Made by a program: the position numbers and the translations under genes. 64,000 nucleotides of DNA from an uncultured bacterium (GTDB lineage Bacteria; Verrucomicrobiota; Lentisphaeria; Victivallales; UBA1829), in assembly GCA_949297765.1 (NCBI GenBank), contig CASFTV010000017.1, forward strand, positions 1 to 64,000, written 5' to 3'. Within the stretch, counting starts at the first letter, position 1, and the number at the start of each line of letters is the position of its first letter. Under the pieces are notes generated by a model, which worked only from the letters and a program-made list of their open reading frames with translations, was not told the DNA's origin and made no database searches. Shown piece after piece: positions 42,262-50,293 of this stretch.

Positions 42262-44006
42262 TTTCCGAAACTCTCCATGGCTTCGCGCTGTTTGAGGGTG
42301 TCGCTGTCGGCATAGTCGTCGGCGATGGAGCGGAGGAGAAGCTCGGTGTCGGCGATCTGCTCGCCGAGACGGCTGGCGATTTCCTGGACCGATGCCAGAT
42401 TTTTGTCGATCACCTCCCGCGCCCGCGCCGCGATCTGTTCCCGGCGGAATTCGGTGTTGGTCACGTCGAAGATCGCGGCTCCGACCGTTTCGCCCGGCTC
42501 GATCAGGAAGATGTTCACATTGAAAAGTTTTTTCCCGACCTTCATGGAATCGCGCCGGATCTCTTTGCCCGTCTCCAGCGCCGACTCAAACAGATTGGAG
42601 AACGGAACGATTCTCCGCAGATCCGCTCCCGCCAGACCGGGAGACGCCTCAAACGCGATTTCCGTATCCTCTCCGAACAGCTTCGCAAAATTGAGGTTGC
42701 ATTCGATAATCTGGAGTTTCCGGTCGCAGATGACCACTCCCGACGAAATGCTCCGCAGAAGCGCGTTCGCCTTCTTCTGCGCCTGTTTCTTGAGATAGGA
42801 GACGCACATGGACGGTTCCGCGCGCCCGGCGAGCATCGCCTGCGCAAAGTTGCGGCAGGTGTCGTATCCGCAGCCGTCGCAGTTGAGTTCGTCTTCCGGT
42901 GTGGTTTTCCCGATGCTCCGCAGCGCCTCCGTCAGTTCCCGCGAGGCCGGAAGCGCGTTGACGATCGCTCCCGGATCGAAGGATTCCCGGATGCTTCCCG
43001 CCGTCTCGCGGAGTTTCGGGTGATCGGGAAATTTCGTCCGGCAGAGCACCCGCAGGCGCTCGTGAAGTCCCGGGGAATTGTGCTCGGCGCACGGACCGTG
43101 CACACAGCCGCCCGAACAGGCCAGCATTTCCACAAACACAAAGTTTTCCGGCGAGACCGATTCCAGTCCGCTGAGCGCAAGTTTGAAGCTCCGGCAGCCG
43201 GCAAGCGTTGCAAAATGGACATTCCGGTTCGTCAGCTGGAACTGGATCGTGTCGTTCATCCCTCCTTCGATCGGGTAGCGTGCGCCCTCCTCCGCGGATT
43301 CCGGAACGAAGGTTTCCGCTCCGTCCGCGGGGAACTGCTCGGGAGAAACTCCCGCCTCCCGCAGCATCTGCCGCAGTTCGGGATAGGTCAGTGCCGCGTT
43401 GAGCAGTTCCGGATGGCGGTCCGCCTCGTTCTTCTTCGCGATGCACGGCCCGGCGAACACAATCCGGATCTCCTCCCCGAACCGGTCCCGCAGCAGACGG
43501 CAGTGCGAAAGCAGCGGCGAGGACACCTTTGTGATCTTCTCCGAAAGATGCGGCAGGTATTTGCAGACATAGTCCACCGCCGCCGGACACGCAGACGACA
43601 GAAGAAGATCCGGCGTTCCCGTGTTCAGCTCCTCCGCCAGAGCAAAGGAAACCAGCTGCGCGCCAAGCGCAGTTTCACTCACTCCGGCGAATCCGAGCTT
43701 TTTCAGCGCGCGGATCATCTGCGACGGCGCAATTCCCGGAAATTCGCTGATCCACGACGGCGCAAGGGAAAGGTAAACCGGCCGCTCCTCTCCGAGAAGC
43801 TGGCGGACGAACGCCGTGTCGTTCCGAACCTGTTTCGCCTTGACCGGACACACTTCCACGCACCGTCCGCACGCAATGCACATTTCCGGGATCACCGCGG
43901 CATGTCCATCCCGCACGCGAATCGCCTTGACCGGGCAGTGCCGGACGCATTTGTAGCAGTCCTGACATTCCGCCTCCAGAGTAAACACCGGATAAGAATG
44001 ATTCAT
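42258..44006 (-). CDS. Sensory [FeFe] hydrogenase with PAS domain
   Basis: A 582-residue protein. Two 4Fe-4S ferredoxin motifs lie at Cys14/17/20/24 and Cys43/46/49/53. The hydrogenase H-cluster domain has its four Cys ligands at 140 (SSACPAAV), 188 (FAGPCIAKKNEA), 297 and 301 (VEMLACSGGC). A further cluster motif sits at Cys376/379/384/401 (NCDGCGYDTCRNFAQA), and a PAS domain at about 415-520 is followed by a helical tail. This order is that of sensory (group C, HydS-like) enzymes rather than bulk H2 producers. The start follows AGG and avoids an upstream reading that crosses the promoter. Coupled with the SpoIIE phosphatase. Confidence 0.88.
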   Translation of the reverse strand: MNHSYPVFTLEAECQDCYKCVRHCPVKAIRVRDGHAAVIPEMCIACGRCVEVCPVKAKQVRNDTAFVRQLLGEERPVYLSLAPSWISEFPGIAPSQMIRALKKLGFAGVSETALGAQLVSFALAEELNTGTPDLLLSSACPAAVDYVCKYLPHLSEKITKVSSPLLSHCRLLRDRFGEEIRIVFAGPCIAKKNEADRHPELLNAALTYPELRQMLREAGVSPEQFPADGAETFVPESAEEGARYPIEGGMNDTIQFQLTNRNVHFATLAGCRSFKLALSGLESVSPENFVFVEMLACSGGCVHGPCAEHNSPGLHERLRVLCRTKFPDHPKLRETAGSIRESFDPGAIVNALPASRELTEALRSIGKTTPEDELNCDGCGYDTCRNFAQAMLAGRAEPSMCVSYLKKQAQKKANALLRSISSGVVICDRKLQIIECNLNFAKLFGEDTEIAFEASPGLAGADLRRIVPFSNLFESALETGKEIRRDSMKVGKKLFNVNIFLIEPGETVGAAIFDVTNTEFRREQIAARAREVIDKNLASVQEIASRLGEQIADTELLLRSIADDYADSDTLKQREAMESFGK

Positions 44007-44052
44007 CGTCAACCTCGCATTTGAAAATTCGCCGTTCTGTCCGCTTTTCATG

Positions 44053-44081
44053 AGTATACATGAACTGCGCGGAACTTTCAA
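44053..44081 (-). promoter_or_regulatory. Promoter of the sensory hydrogenase operon
   Basis: On the minus strand TTGAAA (44076-44081) and TATACT (44053-44058) are 17 bp apart, about 47-75 nt upstream of the hydrogenase start. Confidence 0.65.
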
Positions 44082-44107
44082 ATGCGGAAACCGATTTTTT
44101 CTCAAAA

Positions 44108-44136
44108 CCTTCTCTCCGGTCCGTTCCGGAAGAAGG
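44108..44136 (-). terminator. Terminator of the HmuTUV-like operon
   Basis: On the minus strand CCTTCTTCCGG pairs with CCGGAGAGAAGG (one bulged base) around a 6-nt loop, followed by TTTTGAG. It starts 2 nt past the DUF2149 stop and isolates this operon from the hydrogenase promoter. Confidence 0.65.
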
Positions 44137-44137
44137 C

Positions 44138-44488
44138 TTATTCTCCGTTTTTCCCTTCCGGGACGTAGATGATCTCCCCGCTTTCCAGACGGTATGCGAT
44201 TCCGACACGCTCCCCCCGTCCCGATCCGGTGGTCTTTTCCGATTTGAAGCGGGAGACTTTGTTGTTCTTCTTGACGATGATTTCCATATCCGGTTTGCCG
44301 GCGTTCTTGACATAGGTGACATCCTCCGCCGTCAGGAATTCGGTCATCCGGCTCTGGATCACGAAGGCGACCATCAGCGCAACGGCGAACACCATTGCCG
44401 CGTCGAACAGATTGATCAGTCCGCTCAGCGGATCGCAGTCGTCGTCCGTCAGGAACGACTCTGCGTCATACCGTCCCGGCCTGCGCAT
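44138..44488 (-). CDS. DUF2149 protein (HmuV-like)
   Basis: A 116-residue protein with one membrane helix (about 28-46) and the DUF2149 signature: basic start, then FLTDDDCDPLSGLINLFDAA. The soluble tail ends near GIAYRLESGEIIYVPEG. It resembles HmuV of the Porphyromonas/Bacteroides hmu haem-uptake locus and follows an ExbB-like gene as there. It is thought to act like ExbD in an energising complex. The start lies inside the MotA/TolQ gene (23-nt overlap). Confidence 0.82.
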   Translation of the reverse strand: MRRPGRYDAESFLTDDDCDPLSGLINLFDAAMVFAVALMVAFVIQSRMTEFLTAEDVTYVKNAGKPDMEIIVKKNNKVSRFKSEKTTGSGRGERVGIAYRLESGEIIYVPEGKNGE

Positions 44489-45074
44489 GAACGCCCTCCT
44501 TTCTCAGGCGGAGATCCAGCGCATACCGCAGCGAGGCAATCTCGTCCGCGAACCAGTGCCGTTTCACCGAGTAGAGCAGAAGTCCGACTCCCGCAACAAA
44601 AATACCGACCACCGTGGTCCCGAATGCAATCTGCATGTTATAGGCCATCGAATGGATGTTTCCGGAGGCAAGCCCCGCAAGTGCCGGACCCATCGGAATC
44701 AGAGTTCCCATCAGTCCGAGCATCGGACCGATCTTCATCATGAAGCGGGCGCGCTCCAGCTCGTGCTCATACTGGCGGGAAAAATCGAAAATCCGTTTTT
44801 CGCAGTGGACCGGATCCCATTCCAGTTCGTGAAGCGCCCGCAGATGCCGGGCGAAGGTTCCGCCGCCGAGCATTTCCGTGGTGAGGTCCCTGTCCGCGCG
44901 GAGCGTTTTCATGATCTCCTCGCGCCGCTTCCGCTGCTGCAGAAGCGAAAGCCAGGTGGAACAGAAGCCCCCCAGTTCGACCAGTGCAAAAATCATCGCC
45001 GCAAGCAGCAGCACAATGTCGGGCAGCATGAGACTTGCGGAAACCCAGTTCAGAATTTCGGTGATGTAATGCAT
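44466..45074 (-). CDS. MotA/TolQ/ExbB proton-channel protein (HmuU-like)
   Basis: A 202-residue protein with three membrane helices (about 15-35, 112-132 and 150-170). GPMLGLMGTLIPMGPALAGL followed by MQIAFGTTVVGIFVAG is the conserved proton-channel region of the MotA/TolQ/ExbB family. It converts the proton gradient into mechanical work for an outer-membrane or envelope partner. It sits between the HmuT-like and DUF2149 genes with overlaps on both sides. Confidence 0.87.
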   Translation of the reverse strand: MHYITEILNWVSASLMLPDIVLLLAAMIFALVELGGFCSTWLSLLQQRKRREEIMKTLRADRDLTTEMLGGGTFARHLRALHELEWDPVHCEKRIFDFSRQYEHELERARFMMKIGPMLGLMGTLIPMGPALAGLASGNIHSMAYNMQIAFGTTVVGIFVAGVGLLLYSVKRHWFADEIASLRYALDLRLRKEGVHAQAGTV

Positions 45075-45766
45075 GTTTGTTTTTTATCCTTCCTTATTCT
45101 GTAAAGTTGAAATCCGAGCGTTGAAAGTGCCGTCACGGCGGCGAGCGAAGCGAGAATGAGCAGATCTCTTTTCCAGTCGGCCTCCTGCATTCCGGCGCCG
45201 TCCGAAAGCCGTCCTTCCGCTGCCGCGGGGAGAAATACCGCGAGAAGAACCAGCATCCAGCTCGCGGTCAGAGCCCCTGAAACACGATCCTGTTCCGTCG
45301 GACGGAGAAGCGCGAGAAGTTCGCACATCAGTCCGCTGAACACCGCAAAACCGCCTGCCGTCCACCAGAGAATCGTCGAAAATTCGTACCGGACCAGATG
45401 GTTGAAACCGACCGCCGTCAAATACATGACCGCAACCGGAAGAAGAAGCGACGGCAGAAGCGAAAGATATTTCCAGTGATGAATCCGTTTCCCAAGCTCG
45501 CGTTCCTTCAGAAGCGAAAGTCCGGCCGGAAGCGCAAGAAGCTCCTGAATGACGATCAGTGCGCAGAGGTCCTTCAGATTCTCTCCGCTGGAAAGAAACC
45601 GGTCGATCGCCTGAAGATTGCAGCTCATCAGCCGTTCCCGGAAGACAAATGCCGGAACAGTCGCCGCTGCCAGAAGAATCCAGCGCACCGGTCGCGGAAG
45701 CAGCGTCAGCTTCAGAAGGCTGAGAAGCCACGCCGCCGCAAGAATTGTCCCGATCAGACCGCCCAA
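45050..45766 (-). CDS. Integral membrane protein (HmuT-like)
   Basis: A 238-residue protein with six to seven membrane helices and short loops. I recognise it mainly by position, first in a three-gene set with an ExbB-like and a DUF2149 protein, as hmuT is in haem-uptake loci. The start is a TTG preceded by GGGAG at 8 nt; no in-frame ATG lies nearby. Two palindromic operators and a promoter precede it. Confidence 0.6.
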   Translation of the reverse strand: MGGLIGTILAAAWLLSLLKLTLLPRPVRWILLAAATVPAFVFRERLMSCNLQAIDRFLSSGENLKDLCALIVIQELLALPAGLSLLKERELGKRIHHWKYLSLLPSLLLPVAVMYLTAVGFNHLVRYEFSTILWWTAGGFAVFSGLMCELLALLRPTEQDRVSGALTASWMLVLLAVFLPAAAEGRLSDGAGMQEADWKRDLLILASLAAVTALSTLGFQLYRIRKDKKQTCITSPKF

Positions 45767-45811
45767 TCCCGTTCTCCCTTTCCGTTTCCCCGGATCCCCC
45801 GGTGAAGTTTG

Positions 45812-45831
45812 TTATTAGATATGGCTAATAA
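45812..45831. promoter_or_regulatory. Palindromic operator 1 of the HmuTUV-like operon
   Basis: TTATTAG and CTAATAA form a perfect 7-bp inverted repeat with a 6-bp spacer, overlapping the -10. The TTAG...CTAA form resembles DtxR/IdeR-type or other metal-regulator boxes. Confidence 0.6.
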
Positions 45832-45857
45832 TATACACGCGAAAGCGGATGTTTCAA
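45830..45857 (-). promoter_or_regulatory. Promoter of the HmuTUV-like operon
   Basis: On the minus strand TTGAAA (45852-45857) and TATATT (45830-45835) are 16 bp apart. The -10 adjoins operator 1 and the -35 lies 5 bp from operator 2. Confidence 0.6.
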
Positions 45858-45862
45858 GACGT

Positions 45863-45882
45863 TTATTAGAGATTTCTAATTT
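45863..45882. promoter_or_regulatory. Palindromic operator 2 of the HmuTUV-like operon
   Basis: TTATTAG with spacer 6 and CTAATTT: the same half-site as operator 1, 5 of 7 positions paired, centred 51 bp upstream (about five helical turns), so two dimers could bind the same DNA face. Confidence 0.5.
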
Positions 45883-45929
45883 TATTTCTCATATTTTCGG
45901 AACGGGAGGAAAGGGGCGGAGGGAGGGAT

Positions 45930-46910
45930 TCAGCGCGGCTGTGTTGCCGAGACGTACCGCAGGATTCCGTCGACAATGGCGTTGACGGTTTCCTGCTGGC
46001 GTTTCCGGGTCAGCAGCTGGGTTCCCTCGCGGTAATTGGAGAGGAATCCGGTTTCGATCAGGACCGCGGGACAGGCGACATTCTTAATCACATAGAATCT
46101 TGCGTGTTTGACGCCGCGGTCCTCCGCTCCGGTTTTCCAGATCAGCTGGCGCTGGATCTCATAGGCGAGACGGTAATTCTGACGGTCGAACGAGTTGCCC
46201 GGATTGCGTGTGAAATTGCTTTTTGTATCGCTGGAGGAGGGGGCTCCCGCCGGTGTCACGACAAAGGTTTCAATTCCGTTGATCGACTTGACAACCGACG
46301 CATTGCAGTGAATCGAAAGAAAGAGATCCGTCCGGGCTTTTGCATGCATGTTCACCCGGTTTTCCAGACTGGGATACCGGTCTCCTGTGCGGGTCATGAA
46401 CACATTGAATCCTCTGGCGCGCAACGCATCGCGCAGTTTCAGGGAAATGGAGAGCGTGATCTGTTTTTCCCAGCTCCGGTTCGGCCCGGGCGCACCGTTG
46501 TCCTTTCCTCCATGGCCGGGATCAATCATGATCGACCGGATCCGCTTCTTCGGAAGCACGGCGTTGCGCATGACCGGTTCGATCACCTTGCTGAAATCCA
46601 GCTCGGAGACATACGGCCGGCCGCTGAGATGGACCGGCGCAAACAGATAGGTCACCGCGATTCCGTTCAGGGAACCGTAGCGTTTGTTGACGGTCAGCAC
46701 GATCCGCGCGTTCCGGAGAGAGAGGGTGTAGCGGCTGTTTTCTCCGCGCACCATGGACATTCCATAGAACCGGGCGATGTCGGCAAGCGCCAGATACCGC
46801 CGCCCGGAATACCACTGCGTCCGGATGGATCGCGGAACTCCCTGCGCGGAAAGAGTCTGCGGAACTGCGCAGACAAGAAGAATCAGAATCAGAAAAAGAA
46901 CGCGCCGCAT
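45930..46910 (-). CDS. N-acetylmuramoyl-L-alanine amidase
   Basis: A 326-residue secreted protein with a signal peptide (about 22 residues). An AMIN-like or copper-amine-oxidase-type N-terminal domain (about 25-110) is followed by an Amidase_3 domain. The zinc ligands are visible: His in MIDPGHGGKDNGA, Glu in the SLENR region, His in LFLSIHCNAS, and the catalytic Glu in AVLIETGFLSN. It cleaves the amide bond between MurNAc and the peptide in peptidoglycan. The ATG overlaps the thiD stop (TGATG). Confidence 0.9.
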   Translation of the reverse strand: MRRVLFLILILLVCAVPQTLSAQGVPRSIRTQWYSGRRYLALADIARFYGMSMVRGENSRYTLSLRNARIVLTVNKRYGSLNGIAVTYLFAPVHLSGRPYVSELDFSKVIEPVMRNAVLPKKRIRSIMIDPGHGGKDNGAPGPNRSWEKQITLSISLKLRDALRARGFNVFMTRTGDRYPSLENRVNMHAKARTDLFLSIHCNASVVKSINGIETFVVTPAGAPSSSDTKSNFTRNPGNSFDRQNYRLAYEIQRQLIWKTGAEDRGVKHARFYVIKNVACPAVLIETGFLSNYREGTQLLTRKRQQETVNAIVDGILRYVSATQPR

Positions 46911-47731
46911 CACTCCGGAAATCCTTTCTGGAGTGACGGCGGAAACATTGCGCAGATTCTCTCTCCCGGGCGCACAGGATGTTTCAGCGACTCGTAAACA
47001 AATTTCTTTGCCGCGGCCGCGGCCGCGGAAAGACCGAGTCCCCGGGCGACGGATGCCGCCAGCGCCGCACTGAACGTGCAGCCGGTCCCGTGCGTTGCGC
47101 TCTCCGGCAGATCAAGACGCGGCGAACGCAGCAGAAGCACCTCTCCGTCAAAGAGACAGAGGTCCACCGACTCCGACTCATGTTCCGCGTGTCCTCCTTT
47201 GACAATGACGCCGCAGCCGAATTTTTCCTGACAGATCCGGGCGGCTTTTTCCATGTCGTGCAGATTCCGGATCGGCATGCCCGCGATCCGTTCCGCCTCC
47301 ATCCGGTTCGGCGTGATGACCGCTGCGCGCGGCAGCAGATCCGAAAGAAGGGTCCCGACCGCATCGTCCTTCAGCAGAGGCGAACCGCTGGTGGAGATCA
47401 TGACCGGATCGACGATCAGAGTTCCGTTCCAGCCGTTGAGCGACTCCGCCGCCGCCCGGATCAGTTCCGCGGAAAACAGCATTCCCGTTTTGATCGCGCG
47501 GACGTGGAATTCCGCAAGGACCGCGCGGATCTGTCCCCGGAGATTCTGCACTGTCGCAGGCTGGATTCCGGAAACGTTGAGCGGGTTCTGTTCGGTCAGC
47601 GCGGTGATTGCCGAACAGCCGAAAACGCCCAGAGCGGCAAATGTCCGCAGATCCGCCTGAATTCCGGCGCCTCCTCCGCTGTCGCTTCCGGCGATGGTCA
47701 TTGCGACCGGATAAAAACCTTTTTCGTTCAC
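46910..47731 (-). CDS. thiD: Hydroxymethylpyrimidine (phosphate) kinase ThiD
   Basis: A 273-residue protein of the ribokinase fold. MTIAGSDSGGGAGIQADLRT, PVMISTSG and THGTGCTFSAALA with its catalytic Asp-free GTGC anion hole are typical ThiD signatures. It phosphorylates hydroxymethylpyrimidine in thiamine synthesis. The start is a GTG with AAGGAG 5 nt upstream. I see no TPP riboswitch in the 220 bp upstream. Cotranscription with the amidase is likely because the genes overlap. Confidence 0.93.
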   Translation of the reverse strand: MNEKGFYPVAMTIAGSDSGGGAGIQADLRTFAALGVFGCSAITALTEQNPLNVSGIQPATVQNLRGQIRAVLAEFHVRAIKTGMLFSAELIRAAAESLNGWNGTLIVDPVMISTSGSPLLKDDAVGTLLSDLLPRAAVITPNRMEAERIAGMPIRNLHDMEKAARICQEKFGCGVIVKGGHAEHESESVDLCLFDGEVLLLRSPRLDLPESATHGTGCTFSAALAASVARGLGLSAAAAAAKKFVYESLKHPVRPGERICAMFPPSLQKGFPE

Positions 47732-47951
47732 GTCCGCTCCTTGTCCAAGATATTCCGTAACTTAAATTCGCTTTCCCGAATAAACAAATCGAAAACCGAA
47801 ATATTTTCAAACTTTTTCTTTCCCGAAACAGAAAAGGGAAATGCGCGGAGGCCTTTTCCCCGGGCGGGGTTCCGGTCTCCTGCGGCGGTCCGGCGGGAAT
47901 GCGTCGGCGGCGCTGCACCCGGACGGACAGGAATGGCGGATCGGTTCGGCC

Positions 47952-48602
47952 TCAAACCCCTTCCGCGGAGGGATCCCAGACGATCTTGTGCAGCTGAAGA
48001 TTCAAACGTGCGGGAACGCGGTCGGCGAGCATCCATTCCACGAGAGTCCGGGGGGAGATCCTTCCGAAGACCGGGGCAAAGAGAAGCGTTGTTTTTCCGG
48101 CGATCCCGAACCGGCGGATGGCATCCCGTGCGGCGTCGTAGTCCCGGCGGTCCGCGACCACGAATTTTACTTCGTCTCCCGGACGGAGGGAGCGGAAATT
48201 GGCCTCGAACATCTTTTCCGTCTCTTCGGAACACGGGGTTTTCCAGTCGATGATCCGGCGGACGCCCGGAGGGACCGGGGCAAGATCGACACTCCCGTTG
48301 GTCTCTATGAGCACTTCGAATCCCCGCTCGAGGAGACGGCGGCAGAGTTCCGGAGTTCCCTCCTGAAGCATCGGCTCCCCTCCGGTGATTTCCACGAGTT
48401 TCAAACCGGAATGTTCCGCTTCGGCGATGAGGCTGCCGATGGAGCGGTCGGTTCCGGCCGAGGAAAGCTGGGCTTTGACCGTGTCGCAGTACGCGCACCG
48501 CAGGTTGCATCCCGCGAGGCGGATGAAGAAGCAGAGGCGTCCCGCATGGGAGGATTCCCCCTGAATGCTGGAAAAGGTCTCATACACCTTCAGTGTGTTC
48601 AT
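47952..48602 (-). CDS. queE: 7-carboxy-7-deazaguanine synthase QueE
   Basis: A 216-residue radical SAM enzyme: ETFSSIQGESSHAG, then Cys32, Cys36 and Cys39 in GCNLRCAYCDT, then EITGGEPMLQ. It converts carboxytetrahydropterin to the deazaguanine core of queuosine. It is last in the LysM-hpt operon and overlaps the preceding gene by ATGA. No other queuosine gene lies in this window. Confidence 0.93.
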   Translation of the reverse strand: MNTLKVYETFSSIQGESSHAGRLCFFIRLAGCNLRCAYCDTVKAQLSSAGTDRSIGSLIAEAEHSGLKLVEITGGEPMLQEGTPELCRRLLERGFEVLIETNGSVDLAPVPPGVRRIIDWKTPCSEETEKMFEANFRSLRPGDEVKFVVADRRDYDAARDAIRRFGIAGKTTLLFAPVFGRISPRTLVEWMLADRVPARLNLQLHKIVWDPSAEGV

Positions 48603-50293
48603 TTCCCGCTCCGTTTCCGTGCGACAATAATCTGCTGCGTCAGGAAATTGCTCCAGACAATCTCTTTGTGGAGGACCGTTCCGCAGGAGGCGATGGTCTC
48701 TTCGACTTCAGAGGCTTCCAGCGGCCGTTCGTCGTGAAAGATCCAGAGCCGCAGGATTTCCGCCAGAGAGCGGGTGGTCCGGTACAGGAAGGTCGGAGTC
48801 GGGAACAGCAGAATCACGATGCCGTCCTCTTTGGCAAGCTCAAAATGCCGCCGGACCATGCGGGCGGTGTTTTCCGGCATGAAGTGTTCGATTAAACCGA
48901 CGCTCAGAACGATATCGGATTTTTCTTCCCCGTCCGGATTGCAGGCCAGCAGATCGAGTTCGCGGACCGCCACATCGGGCCGCTGTCCCGTCTTTTCCCG
49001 GAATTTCCGGATGCCGATGGCATTGTTGTCGTAGACCGTATAGCGGAGCGGCAGAAACTCCTTTTCAATCCGGTCGAAAAAGCAGCTGTTCCCTCCGCCG
49101 AGTTCAGCGATGGTGAAGCGGTGCGGCGGACGGTAGCGGCGGAGCATCTCCATCAGGCGGGAGGCGACGATGAACCGGGCGTATCCCGCAGTCGGGGCGG
49201 GGGCGGAATAATAACGGTCCCAGTCGGTTGCGGCCGCTTCTCCGGTGGTCCCGCTGTTCCGGAAAATGAAGTCGCGCTGAATGGAAAAGTTGATCAGATA
49301 GAGCACCGCCTCCGCCAGAAGTTTCCCGATCCGCGCATCCAGTCCCAGCAACGACTTCAGGCACATGACCATCGACGCCGAAAGAAATCCGGATACACAC
49401 ACCAGCAGCAGATACAGCGGCAGAGTCCGCCGCAGCTTCATCCGGGAATCGAACACCATGTTCCGCACCAGCGCGTAGTTGATGCAGACCGCCGCCGCAC
49501 GGGAGAAATAGGTGGAAATCAGAATGCTTCCCCCGGTCAGAGGAAGGACCGCCAGAAAAACCAGATAATCAAAAACCGCCGTCACGATCGACGAGAGAAT
49601 GTAACGGAAAAGCACAAAATAAATCTTGAACGAATCCAGCAGAGGATTGAAATGCGACGATTCGTTGTCGTTCAGATAAATCGTCCGGATTCTCACTTCG
49701 CGGATCGGGATTCCCCGGTGGCGCGCCAGAATCAGCATCTCCAGCTCAAACTCATAGCGGTTCGACGCAATCTTCAGAAGCGAAGGAATCAGACCGCGCG
49801 GAATCGCCCGCAGACCGCTCTGCGTATCCTCCAGCGCGATGCCGAGAAACACCTTCATCAGAAAGCGGGTCGTCTTATTGCCGATCCGGCTGCGGAACTG
49901 CACGTCGCGACCGGAGAAGGAGCGGGTTCCGAGGATCAGGGAATCCGGATGCTCCAGCCGTTCCCGCGCAAGGGTAAGGATGTCGTCCGGACAGTGCTGG
50001 CCGTCGGCATCCGCCGTGATGACCGCGGGACATTGCGGCCAGCGGGTGTACAGATAATCGAGCCCGAGTTTCAGCGCCGCGCCTTTGCCGCCGTTCAGCG
50101 CGTGGGAGAGCACGGTGCATTTCCCCTCCCGTTGCAGGTCGGAAATCACCCGGCGCGCAGAATCCGACGTACTGCCGTCGTCCACCACCAGAATGGAGGC
50201 AAATCCGTGTCCCGCCAGCTCGCGCACCAGCGCGGAAAGGCGTTCATCCGGATTGTAGGCCGGAATCAGAATGGCTGTCTGGGAAAGATTCAT
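48599..50293 (-). CDS. GT2 glycosyltransferase-GtrA-methyltransferase fusion
   Basis: A 564-residue three-part protein. Residues 1-225 are a dolichol-phosphate-mannose-synthase-like GT2 domain (ILIPAYNPDE, VVDDGS, TADADGQH). Residues about 225-345 are a four-helix GtrA-type flippase domain (RYILSSIVTAVFDYLVFL). Residues about 355-564 are a SAM-dependent methyltransferase (FTIAELGGGNSCFFDRI, then GLIEHFMPENT). GT2-GtrA fusions are known; the added methyltransferase is unusual and suggests a methylated prenyl-linked sugar transferred by the adjacent membrane glycosyltransferase, with which it overlaps by ATGA. Confidence 0.87.
   Translation of the reverse strand: MNLSQTAILIPAYNPDERLSALVRELAGHGFASILVVDDGSTSDSARRVISDLQREGKCTVLSHALNGGKGAALKLGLDYLYTRWPQCPAVITADADGQHCPDDILTLARERLEHPDSLILGTRSFSGRDVQFRSRIGNKTTRFLMKVFLGIALEDTQSGLRAIPRGLIPSLLKIASNRYEFELEMLILARHRGIPIREVRIRTIYLNDNESSHFNPLLDSFKIYFVLFRYILSSIVTAVFDYLVFLAVLPLTGGSILISTYFSRAAAVCINYALVRNMVFDSRMKLRRTLPLYLLLVCVSGFLSASMVMCLKSLLGLDARIGKLLAEAVLYLINFSIQRDFIFRNSGTTGEAAATDWDRYYSAPAPTAGYARFIVASRLMEMLRRYRPPHRFTIAELGGGNSCFFDRIEKEFLPLRYTVYDNNAIGIRKFREKTGQRPDVAVRELDLLACNPDGEEKSDIVLSVGLIEHFMPENTARMVRRHFELAKEDGIVILLFPTPTFLYRTTRSLAEILRLWIFHDERPLEASEVEETIASCGTVLHKEIVWSNFLTQQIIVARKRSGK

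Noticed and set aside
47732-47951. Riboswitch upstream of thiD
   Set aside because: The AT-rich leader lacks recognisable TPP-riboswitch core sequences; only an ordinary ribosome-binding site is seen.
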